Below are positions 44,801 through 51,298 of a DNA stretch of 64,000 bases, one piece after another; position 1 is the first letter of the stretch, and every line of letters begins with the position of its first letter. The notes beneath the pieces are model-generated. The model had not been told where the DNA came from, searched no databases, and saw only the letters and a program-made list of their open reading frames with translations. Origin of the DNA: Limnoglobus roseus. GTDB taxonomy: Bacteria; Planctomycetota; Planctomycetia; Gemmatales; Gemmataceae. The translations under genes were made by a program, and so were the position numbers. The DNA is taken from NCBI RefSeq assembly GCF_008254045.1, contig NZ_CP042425.1:1674001-1738000 (forward strand), read 5' to 3'.

Positions 44801-44962
44801 CGTCTTCGGCAGCCCCTTGTTGATGGCGTCGTCCACTTTTTTCCACATCTCCGGGCGGGATTTCGCCGGCGGCGGTTCGGCCGCGAAGAGCAGCACGGCG
44901 ACGGCAAAGCTGGCAAAGACTGTCGTTCCCAACAGGACGTGCAAACGAGAGAAGTGGTTCAT
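38885..44962 (-). CDS. Bacterial alpha-2-macroglobulin-like protein with thioester motif
   Basis: 2025 residues with an N-terminal export signal (FASFAVAVLLFAAEPPP). A helical N-terminal region of about 380 residues is followed by macroglobulin domains including MG2 (DRSLYRPGQTIYFKGICLFA), the central A2M region (TAFFFPQLASGADGSVKMEF), and the thioester-containing domain with C1490-T-E-Q (FPHECTEQTFNRLYANSL). The toroid (NEYITLYIVTGFGRMRHLGV) and receptor-like C-terminal domain complete it. Such proteins trap proteases covalently and protect the envelope. In proteobacteria one class is paired with penicillin-binding protein 1C; no pbpC is present here. ATG 44962 is used for its signal peptide. 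Confidence 0.9.
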   Translation of the reverse strand: MNHFSRLHVLLGTTVFASFAVAVLLFAAEPPPAKSRPEMWKKVDDAINKGLPKTAVQELEPIIESALKDKAYPEAVKAICKKIAYEGNVQGNKPEEKITRMQAEIAKAPKEMVPIMDAVLANWYWHYFQQNRWRFQRRTATAAAPGNDFTTWDLPRLFAEIDKQFTKALAAEKELKATPIATYDALLEKGTQPDSYRPTLFDFVAFEALHFYAAGEQAGAKAEDVFEFDANSPALAPVEEFLKWQPATTDADSPKLKAFKLYQNLLTFHQDDKDKAAFLDADLFRLQFAHAHAFGEEKAARFKAAMKAFADKYADHELSAMARHHWAAVLHGENEFVEARAIAMQGKNAFPNSTGGKMCHNLILQIEAKDVQVLTERVWTDPLPVLRVKYRNVTKVYFRAVKTDWPARLTKEHWRPEYFHAADQNTFTKAKPDLEWSADLPATEDYLERSQDVPAPKGLKPGFYFILASVKADFSDGDNMVTATDVWVSDLAVVIRQGWNPGKLEGFVLTAKGGDPVPNAKVRVWVRNNQDNSVKEEAAVTTDANGLFAVNGPAQRAIFLLATHDGQALAAQNEHYLNTQPENYRPHTQTVLFTDRSLYRPGQTIYFKGICLFADTKADDYKVQANRKVTVVFNDHNGKAVAQTTATSNGFGSFSGTFTAPRDRLAGQMHVLVPGEGGGAVHFNVEEYKRPKFQVTVDAPKDAPKLGGEVKVVGKATAYTGAAINGAKVRYRVTREVRWPAWFYDCYYWRLPPNPGAAQEIAHGTATTEADGTFSVTFTAKPDLSVPEKDEPTFHFTVHADVIDTTGETRSGSKGVVVGYTALQATLTADEWQTIEKDVLLKLATTTLDGEGQAAKGVVKVHTLKAPDAVQRPDILGQPVQPRPGRGRGGKVPPMPLPRPDSSDIRTWALGEVVKSLDFATEKDGKKELGVKLEVGVYRAIVETQDRFGKPVTAQLNLRVINPADAKLGIKVPELFAAPKWTLEPGEEFAAVWGTGYDRGRAFVEVEHRGKLIQSFWTDPEKTLVSIKQKIDEAMRGGFQVRTTFVRENRGYLESRHVDVPWSNKDLTVKWDHFVSKLEPAKKETFTATITGPKAAKAVAEMVAALYDASLDAYLPHNWMQKFNVFRQDYSHLNSSFENAAKYLWHFRGNWSQPYQSVDLRYRALPADITANLWGYMYLGRGGTMRFATPGGMPPAPASPMAADAVKEDGLQTLEKATSEGLGADRKQANRGLGLDGRDEAGKDSGGDGPDLSKVAARKNLNETAFFFPQLASGADGSVKMEFTMPEALTKWKFMGFAHDKNLKSGYLQDEVVTAKDLMVQPNPPRFLREGDVVEFTVKVSNQSATKQVGRVRLNLLNALTAQPVDKEFGNAAGDQSFDIPSGESRSFAWKLTVPDGAYPIIYKAVGGTDRLSDGEEGMLPVLSKRVLVTESIPLPIRGKTTKTFEFQKLQDAAKSNTLKSQSLTVQMTSQPAWYAVLALPYLMEFPHECTEQTFNRLYANSLAKHVAASDPKIRRVFDTWKNLQPGALDSPLEKNQDVKAAMIDETPWLRDAVRESEARRNVGVLFDENRLNDETGRLLKKLGDQQRADGTWPWFPGGPKNEYITLYIVTGFGRMRHLGVKADAAPAVKAVTALDAWADEQYKWILKHSPDPETNHLSSTIALYLYGRSFFLQDKPVAKEHQTALDYWQRQARNHWLKLANRQSQAHLALGLKRFGDKDTPKAILASIKERSVSNEEMGMFWRDTELSWWWYHAPIETQAVMIEAFDEIMNDAAAVEDCKVWLLKQKQTQNWKTTKATADAVYALLLRGDNLLKSDALVEVKLGGEAIKPENVEAGTGFYEQKFQRGEIKPEQGKITVTKADAGVSWGSVHWQYLEDISKVTPHDGTPLKLEKKLFKKTLTKKGPVLEAVTGPVAVGDEIVCRVVLRTDRDMEYVHLKDHRGSGTEPVNVLSQYKFQDGLYYYESTKDVATHFFIDYLPKGVSVFEYTVRVQLKGQYPTGLANIQCMYAPEFSSHSESIMLEVK

Positions 44963-45105
44963 CCGAAAACCCCGGCAAGAGAGAGGCGACCAATCGGGGC
45001 GTGACGCCCCACTCATGGGTTTAGACGATTTCGACGTGCGTGTCTCGCGAAGTGCCCGGTTGCGGTTACAGGGGCGTTACAGAATGAAGTCCGTATCCTT
45101 CCCCC

Positions 45106-46641
45106 ATGCCGTCTACCCGCCTTTCGACCGTCGATCTTATTATCGTGGCCGCGTACATCTTCGCGATGACGCTCATGGGGGCGTGGTTCACGCGGCGGCA
45201 GAAAGATCTGCAAGCCTACTTCGTCGGCGGGCGGAACGTCGGTTGGTTCATGGTCCTCATTTCCATCGTCGCCACCGAGACGAGTGCCGTCACGTTCCTC
45301 AGCGTGCCGGGCGTCGGGTACAACCCCGACGGCGGGAACCTCACGTTCATCCAACTCGCGTTCGGCTACATCATCGGCCGGTGCCTCGTCGCGTGGCTGC
45401 TGTTGCCGCTGTACATGCGAGGCGAACTCTTCTCGGCGTACCAAGTGCTTCGCGAGAAGTTTGGCCCGGCGGTTCAGCGGGTGGCGTCCGGGTTGTTCCT
45501 CGTCACGCGGACGATCGCCGACGGGTTGCGGCTGTTCCTGACGGCCCTCGTCATTCAGTACGTCGGCCTCGACGTGGAAACGTCGATCCTGCTCGTCGGC
45601 GTCGTGACCATCGTCTACACCTTCCTCGGCGGCATGAAAGCGGTGCTGTGGACTGACCTGATTCAGTTCGTCATCAAGATCGCCGGGGCCGTTCTCGCCG
45701 GCGTCTTCGTGATCGTGCAACTCGACGGCGGCTGGCAGCAGTACCTCGAAGTCGGCTCGGCCGCGAACAAGTTCATCTGGCTCGATCCGGTCTTCGACGT
45801 GACGAAGGCGTACACGTTCTGGACCGGCCTCATCGGCGGGGCGGTGTTCAGCATGGCCTCGCACGGGGCCGACCAACTCATGGTGCAGCGCTACCTCTGT
45901 GCGAAGTCGCTCGGCAACGCCCGGCTCGCGCTTGTGCTCAGCGGGTTCACCGTCGCGGTGCAGTTCTTGCTGTTCTTGCTTGTCGGCGTCGGCCTGTTCG
46001 TGGCCGCGAAGACGGGCACGTTCAACCCCGGCACGGCGACGAAGGACGAAGTCTTCGGCCTGTTCATCGTCACGAAGATGCCCGTCGGCGTGGTTGGCGT
46101 GCTGGTGGCCGCCATCCTCGCGGCGGCCATGTCCACCCTGTCGTCGTCGCTGAACAGTTCCGCGAACGCGCTCGTGACGGACTTCTATAAGCCGCTCGTG
46201 CCGAACAAGAGCGAGGCGAGCTACGTGCTGCTGTCACGGGTGATGACGGTGGTGTGGGGCGTCGCGCAGATGGGCGTGGCCGTGTTCGCCTACCGCATCG
46301 GCAGCGAGCGCAGCGTCGTGGACCGCGTGCTGGCCGTGGCCGGGCTGACGACGGGGCTGATCCTGGGGCTGTTTCTGTTGGGCCGCATGAAGAAGCCGGT
46401 GTCATCGTCGTCGGCCATCGCGGGACTGCTGACCGGGGCCGTCGTGGTCGGGCTGGCTTACCTGCCGTCGTTCGACGGCCCCCAGGACTGGCTGAAGGCG
46501 AATGTGCCGGCCTGGTTCCCGGCCGATAAGAAGACCACCTCACTCGCGTTCCCGTGGTACGCCCCGTTGGGGGCCGGGACCACCGTGCTGGTGGCACTCC
46601 TGCTATCAGCCGCCCTGAAACCGAAGCCCGCGGCCCGCTGA
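45106..46641 (+). CDS. Sodium/solute symporter (SSS family)
   Basis: 511 residues with about 13 membrane helices. It begins VDLIIVAAYIFAMTLMGAWF, followed by YFVGGRNVGWFMVLISIVAT and ETSAVTFLSVPG, the SSS core. The stretch ASHGADQLMVQRYLCAKSLG is typical of sugar/sialic-acid-like SSS carriers. The next gene, one base downstream, encodes a MurQ-sugar kinase fusion, so the likely cargo is a N-acetylated amino sugar or related peptidoglycan sugar. That substrate is inferred from context only. No Shine-Dalgarno is obvious. Confidence 0.88.
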   Translation: MPSTRLSTVDLIIVAAYIFAMTLMGAWFTRRQKDLQAYFVGGRNVGWFMVLISIVATETSAVTFLSVPGVGYNPDGGNLTFIQLAFGYIIGRCLVAWLLLPLYMRGELFSAYQVLREKFGPAVQRVASGLFLVTRTIADGLRLFLTALVIQYVGLDVETSILLVGVVTIVYTFLGGMKAVLWTDLIQFVIKIAGAVLAGVFVIVQLDGGWQQYLEVGSAANKFIWLDPVFDVTKAYTFWTGLIGGAVFSMASHGADQLMVQRYLCAKSLGNARLALVLSGFTVAVQFLLFLLVGVGLFVAAKTGTFNPGTATKDEVFGLFIVTKMPVGVVGVLVAAILAAAMSTLSSSLNSSANALVTDFYKPLVPNKSEASYVLLSRVMTVVWGVAQMGVAVFAYRIGSERSVVDRVLAVAGLTTGLILGLFLLGRMKKPVSSSSAIAGLLTGAVVVGLAYLPSFDGPQDWLKANVPAWFPADKKTTSLAFPWYAPLGAGTTVLVALLLSAALKPKPAAR

Positions 46642-46642
46642 C

Positions 46643-48493
46643 ATGCTCGACCACCTTCAGACCGAAGCCCGCAACCCGGCGTCCGAGCGGTTGGACGAAC
46701 TCACCTCGGTCGAGATCGTCGAACTGATGAACCGCGAAGACGCCACCCTCGCGGTCGCCGTCGCCACGCAGAAGCAGGCCATCGCCCAGGCCATCGACGC
46801 CATCGCGGACCGGCTCGGCAAGGGCGGGCGACTCATCTACTGTGGGGCCGGTACGTCCGGCCGGCTCGGCGTGCTGGACGCCAGCGAGTGCCCGCCGACG
46901 TTCCAGACCGATCCGTCGCAGGTCGTCGGCCTCATCGCCGGCGGTCGGGGGGCGATGTTTCAGGCCGTCGAAGGGGCGGAAGATTCGCCGGAGCAAGGGG
47001 AGGCCGACCTCGTTCAACTGAACCTGACCGCGAACGACGTGGTGTGCGGCATCGCGAGCAGCGGCCGCACGCCGTACGTGATCGGGGCCGTGCGACACGC
47101 GCGATCCGTCGGCGCGTTCACGCTCGCCGTCGTCTGCACGACGCCCTCGGAACTCGGACCGGAAGTCGATCTGCCGATCGCGCCAGTGGTCGGGGCGGAA
47201 GTCCTCACCGGCTCGACGCGGCTGAAGGCCGGCACGGTGACGAAGATGGTGCTGAACATGCTCACGACCGGGGCGATGGTCCGCCTCGGCAAAGCCTTCG
47301 GCAACCTCATGGTCGATCTCAAGGCGACGAACCGGAAGCTCGTCGCCCGCTCCAACCGCATCGTGCGATCCGTCACCGGACTGGACGAAGCCGCCGTCGA
47401 TGGGCTGTTGAAAGCGAGCAGCGGTGAAGTGAAAACGGCCATCGTCGCGCATCTCGCGAACGTGCCGCCGGCGGAAGCGCGGCAGAAGTTGCACACGGCC
47501 GGCAGGCGGATTCGTCTCGCCGTCGGTTCTTCGCTGAAGACGACCGCAACGGTGGAACGCCCCCTTCGTTCCGACCTCGTCCTCGGCATCGACGGCGGCG
47601 GCACCAACACACGCACCCTACTTGCGAACGCCGCGACCGGCGAAATCCTCGGCCGGGCAGAGGGCGGGCCGTCGAACATTCAATCCGTCGGCGTCGAGAC
47701 GGCGTTGAAAGCCCTCGACGACTCCATCGACCAGGCATTCCGCACGGCCAACCTGCCGCGGGCGAAGGTCGGGGCGATTTGCCTCGGCCTCGCCGGCGTC
47801 GATCGGCAGGAGGGGCTGGACATCATCCACAGTTGGGCGAACCGCTCGGCCGTGTCGGAGACGGTGCGCGTCTCGAACGATGCAACGCTGCTCCTCGCGG
47901 CCGGCACGCCGGACGGCTGGGGGCTGGCGGTCATCGCGGGAACGGGGTCAATCGCGTTCGTGCAAACGCCGGACGGCAAGGTCGGCCGGTGCGGCGGTTG
48001 GGGCTACACCCTCGGCGACGAGGGGAGTGCGTATGTGATCGCGCACCGCGCATTGCGGGCGGCGTGTCGCGCGCATGACCGCGTAGGGTCGCCGACCGTG
48101 CTGGTCGAGCGATTCGTGAAGCGGATGAACGTGGCCGACGCGCCGAGTTTGATCCCGGCCGTGTACCGCGGGCCGTGGGACCGGGCCGCCATCGCGGGGA
48201 TGGCCCCTCTGGTGCTGGAAGCCGCGGCCGAAGGCGATGCCGTGGCGGGCGAAATCGTGCGGAACGAAGTCGCCGACTTCGCACGAACGGCGTTCGGAGC
48301 CGTGGCGAATCACGGCCTGCCGCGCGAAGGGCTGCCGATTGCGCTCGCCGGCGGATTGCTGCTGCACAGCGAGTTGTACCGCCGGCTATTCCTGGACGAA
48401 CTGCGGGAACTCGGCGTCACACCGGGGGTGGTCACGCCGGTGGAGGAACCGGCGAAGGGAGCCGTGGTGTTGGCGAGACGGGTCATTCGTTAA
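46643..48493 (+). CDS. Fusion of MurNAc-6-phosphate etherase (MurQ) and BadF/NagK-type sugar kinase
   Basis: 616 residues. Residues 1-300 match MurQ: SIS-domain loops CGAGTSGRLGVLDASECPPT and IASSGRTPYVIGAVRHAR, STRLKAGTVTKMVLNMLTT, and NLMVDLKATNRKL. Residues 309-616 match the BadF/BadG/NagK ATPase family: LVLGIDGGGTNTRTLLA, GLAGVDRQEG, NDATLLLAAGTP, IAGTGSIAF and GWGYTLGDEGSAYVIAHRAL. MurQ cleaves the lactyl ether of MurNAc-6P to GlcNAc-6P; the kinase half would phosphorylate GlcNAc or MurNAc. Joining both in one chain with a transporter in front suggests a compact wall-sugar salvage unit. The gene starts one base after the symporter stop. Confidence 0.9.
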   Translation: MLDHLQTEARNPASERLDELTSVEIVELMNREDATLAVAVATQKQAIAQAIDAIADRLGKGGRLIYCGAGTSGRLGVLDASECPPTFQTDPSQVVGLIAGGRGAMFQAVEGAEDSPEQGEADLVQLNLTANDVVCGIASSGRTPYVIGAVRHARSVGAFTLAVVCTTPSELGPEVDLPIAPVVGAEVLTGSTRLKAGTVTKMVLNMLTTGAMVRLGKAFGNLMVDLKATNRKLVARSNRIVRSVTGLDEAAVDGLLKASSGEVKTAIVAHLANVPPAEARQKLHTAGRRIRLAVGSSLKTTATVERPLRSDLVLGIDGGGTNTRTLLANAATGEILGRAEGGPSNIQSVGVETALKALDDSIDQAFRTANLPRAKVGAICLGLAGVDRQEGLDIIHSWANRSAVSETVRVSNDATLLLAAGTPDGWGLAVIAGTGSIAFVQTPDGKVGRCGGWGYTLGDEGSAYVIAHRALRAACRAHDRVGSPTVLVERFVKRMNVADAPSLIPAVYRGPWDRAAIAGMAPLVLEAAAEGDAVAGEIVRNEVADFARTAFGAVANHGLPREGLPIALAGGLLLHSELYRRLFLDELRELGVTPGVVTPVEEPAKGAVVLARRVIR

Positions 48494-48502
48494 ACTCACC
48501 CC

Positions 48503-49570
48503 ATGCTCACCCTCCGCGGCGTCTCGAAACTCTTCGCCCCCAACGTCGGCCTGCACCCACTCGACCTCGACGTGCCGGCCGGGGACCGACTCGTGCTGTT
48601 GGGGCCGTCCGGGTCGGGGAAGTCCACACTCTTGCGGCTGATCGCCGGGCTGGACGACCCAGACACGGGCGAAATCTTCCTCGATGGCAAACTCGTCAAT
48701 CGTGTGCCGCCGCACGAACGCGGCGTGGCATTCGTACCGCAACGGGCGGGGCTGTACCCGCACTTGACCGTGCAGGAAAACCTGGCTGTCGGACGCCGCA
48801 CGCCCGTGCCGACTGCCGATCCGTTTGGCATTTCGCACTTGCTCGACCGCTTCCCGCACCAACTGTCCGGCGGTGAAAAACAGCGGGTCGCCCTGGCCCG
48901 CGTCGTGACCCGGCAAGCTGGGGTGTGGTTGTTCGATGAGCCGTTTGCCGCGCTCGACCCGGTGTTCCGGTCGGAAATTCGTCACGATCTGCACTTGATC
49001 CTCGGCAATTCCCTGCACACAATACTTCTAGTCACTCATGACCCGATCGATGCCCTGGCCCTCGGCCGCCGCGTCGGCGTGTTGGGAGACGGACGGATTC
49101 AACAACTCGGCACTGCCGAGGAGTTGGCCGACCGACCCAACAACCGGTTCGTGGCGTTTTCCGTGGGCCAGTTGAGTTTAATCGACGGGCGAGTGTGTGG
49201 CGGCGATCCTTCCGCGGCGAAATTCGTCTCGGAGGACGGGTCGGTTGACGTGACAATACCCCCGGCACTCGCCCGGCGGGTCGCGACCCAACCGACTCCC
49301 AACCTGACGCTCGGCATCCGGCCCGAAGATGTTCACCTTCGGCCGCCCGAGGAGGATTCCCCCAACGGGGCGAACTTCCGCGGGTGGCTGGTCATCTCGG
49401 CCGAACCGGTCGGCAGCGGGTGGCTACTCACAACGGCGCGCGGCCGGTGCCGCGTCCGGGTGGGGTGGTCGTCCGACGCGCCGCCCCGGGTCGGCACCCC
49501 CGTAAACTGGTTTAGCCCTGTTGACCGCTGCCTGTGGTTCGATCACACTGGTCGACGGATCGAAGCGTAA
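48503..49570 (+). CDS. ABC transporter ATP-binding protein, MalK/UgpC type
   Basis: 355 residues. Walker A is GPSGSGKST, the Q-loop region VAFVPQRAGLYPHLTVQENL, the signature LSGGEKQRVALARV, Walker B VWLFDEPFAALDP, and the H-loop LVTHDPIDAL. A TOBE-like regulatory domain fills 240-355 (LTLGIRPEDVHLRPPEE). This architecture belongs to carbohydrate importers. No permease or binding protein lies nearby, so it is an orphan ATPase that may serve distant permeases. It starts nine bases after the MurQ-kinase stop and could join that operon. Confidence 0.9.
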   Translation: MLTLRGVSKLFAPNVGLHPLDLDVPAGDRLVLLGPSGSGKSTLLRLIAGLDDPDTGEIFLDGKLVNRVPPHERGVAFVPQRAGLYPHLTVQENLAVGRRTPVPTADPFGISHLLDRFPHQLSGGEKQRVALARVVTRQAGVWLFDEPFAALDPVFRSEIRHDLHLILGNSLHTILLVTHDPIDALALGRRVGVLGDGRIQQLGTAEELADRPNNRFVAFSVGQLSLIDGRVCGGDPSAAKFVSEDGSVDVTIPPALARRVATQPTPNLTLGIRPEDVHLRPPEEDSPNGANFRGWLVISAEPVGSGWLLTTARGRCRVRVGWSSDAPPRVGTPVNWFSPVDRCLWFDHTGRRIEA

Positions 49571-49620
49571 TTGTCGAACGGACTCGCACCGACGGATTCT
49601 GCCTACTGCTGAGGTTCACC

Positions 49621-51072
49621 ATGCCTGAAGTCAAGAAGCCTGCCGCGACCGGGAAGGCCATCCTCGAACTCGTTGAAAAGATGCACGAGGAGAAGAAAAT
49701 CTCCCGCGACATCATCTTCACGGGCATCGAGTCGGCCATCCAACTGGCGGCCGAACGACACTTCCAGGTCGAGGAAGGCGTGTTGGTCCTGATCGACCGC
49801 GCGACCGGCGAAATCTCCGCGAAGGTCAAGACCGGGGACAGCGAGGCCACGGACATCGACCCCGTCACCCTCGGCCGGATCGCGGCGCAGTCGGCCAAGC
49901 AGGTGATGATCCAGAAGATTCGCGAGGCCGAGTCGGATACCGTCTTCAACGAGTTCTCCGGCAAGAAGGGCGAACTCATCCAGGGCACCGTCACCCGCGT
50001 GGACGCCGGCACGGCCATCGTGTCGCTCGGCAAGAGCGAAGCCCTGCTGCCGCGCAGCGAGCAAATCCCCGGCGAGACGCACCACCTCGGCGAGCGGGTG
50101 AAGGCCGTCGTGCTGGAAGTCCGTAAGGCCGGGCAGCGGGTGAAGATCATTCTCTCCCGGTGCCACCCGGATTTCGTGAAGTCGTTGTTCGAGGACGAGA
50201 TTCCGGAAATCGACGACCGCACCATCGACATCCGCGCCGTGGCCCGCGAAGCCGGCTACCGCACGAAGTTGGCCGTCTCCAGCATCGACTTGAAAGTCGA
50301 TTGCGTCGGGGCGTGCGTTGGTGTCCGCGGCAGCCGGATCAAGAACATCATTGAGGAACTCAACGGCGAGCGCATCGACATCGTTCGCTGGAACGACTCG
50401 CTGCAAGTGTTGATCCCGAACGCCCTGTCGCCGGCCCAGATTTCGGAAGTGTTCACGTACCAAAAGCTCGGCCGTGCGTTGGTGTTGGTGACGGAAGACC
50501 AGCTTTCGCTGGCCATCGGCCGCCGCGGGCAGAACGTCCGGTTGGCGTCGAAGCTCGTCGGCTGGGACATCGAGATCATGACCCACGAGGAGTTGGCGGA
50601 AGGGCTGGAACGGGCCGAGCGGTGGTTCGCGCAACTGCCGAACGTCACCGAAGACCACGTGCAAACGCTGATTGGCGAAGGCTTTTTGTCGTACAACGAC
50701 CTGACCTTCCTGGACGGCGAGGGGTTGGCCGAGTTCACCGACATCCCGCTGGAACAGGCCGAGGAAGTCATCGCTTACGCGGAAGAGTACGCCGACCACA
50801 TGGAAGCGAGTGTCGAGGAAGAACGCGCGGCACAAGCCGCGGCGCAAGCCGAGGCGGACGCGGCGGCGGCAGCCGCCGTGGCGGAAGCCGAGGCCGAAGT
50901 CGAAGCGGAAGCAGCGGCGGCCAAGGCGGCAGAAGCCGCCGCGGCCGGTGAAGAAAACGCGAACACGCTGGCGGCGGACGTGTCTACGGAGGGGGAAACC
51001 CCGGCCGAAGTACCCACTCACGAGGGCGAAGTCGTGGCAGTTGCGGCCCAGGAAACGGAGCCGTCGGCATGA
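49621..51072 (+). CDS. nusA: Transcription termination/antitermination factor NusA
   Basis: 483 residues. The NTD is at 1-125 (ISRDIIFTGIESAIQLAAER), S1 at about 130-200 (GELIQGTVTRVDAGTAIVSL), KH1 and KH2 at about 210-345 (VDCVGACVGVRGSRIKNIIE, LSLAIGRRGQNVRLASKLVG). A helix-hairpin-helix repeat (EGFLSYNDLTFLDGEGLAEF) precedes an Ala/Glu-rich tail of about 85 residues. NusA binds RNA polymerase and nascent RNA. rimP is not upstream, unlike most bacteria; an ABC ATPase gene is. ATG 49621 is the normal family start, and the frame before it belongs to the ABC gene region. Confidence 0.95.
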   Translation: MPEVKKPAATGKAILELVEKMHEEKKISRDIIFTGIESAIQLAAERHFQVEEGVLVLIDRATGEISAKVKTGDSEATDIDPVTLGRIAAQSAKQVMIQKIREAESDTVFNEFSGKKGELIQGTVTRVDAGTAIVSLGKSEALLPRSEQIPGETHHLGERVKAVVLEVRKAGQRVKIILSRCHPDFVKSLFEDEIPEIDDRTIDIRAVAREAGYRTKLAVSSIDLKVDCVGACVGVRGSRIKNIIEELNGERIDIVRWNDSLQVLIPNALSPAQISEVFTYQKLGRALVLVTEDQLSLAIGRRGQNVRLASKLVGWDIEIMTHEELAEGLERAERWFAQLPNVTEDHVQTLIGEGFLSYNDLTFLDGEGLAEFTDIPLEQAEEVIAYAEEYADHMEASVEEERAAQAAAQAEADAAAAAAVAEAEAEVEAEAAAAKAAEAAAAGEENANTLAADVSTEGETPAEVPTHEGEVVAVAAQETEPSA

Positions 51073-51191
51073 ACGGCCGACACTCAAAACATGCTGAACG
51101 TCAGGTAGTTGTCGATGATGCCGCCGCGAAATCGGTGGCCGAATGTTCCGCTCGCGCGGGGTGGGCGGTTTCGACCGGGGAAAATGTCCCC

Positions 51192-51220
51192 CTGTTCGGA
51201 AATTTGATTCAAGTTAGAAT
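51192..51220 (+). promoter_or_regulatory. infB: Promoter-like sequence upstream of infB
   Basis: CTGTTC (51192-51197), a 17-base spacer starting GGA, and TAGAAT (51215-51220). The layout is the same as the dnaA promoter, including TGTTCGGA and the -10. It would give infB its own start in the 226-base nusA-infB gap. Confidence 0.5.
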
Positions 51221-51298
51221 GCCTATTACTCGCACCCGGATCGGGAGGCGGGGGGCGGGGAAACTGGGGTGCCGCGGCCACCCCTTAAGGAGTAGCGC

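Noticed and set aside
50808..50960. GCGGAAGCC-like repeats at the end of nusA
   Set aside because: They encode an in-frame Ala/Glu-rich tail, common in NusA and IF-2 of GC-rich bacteria.
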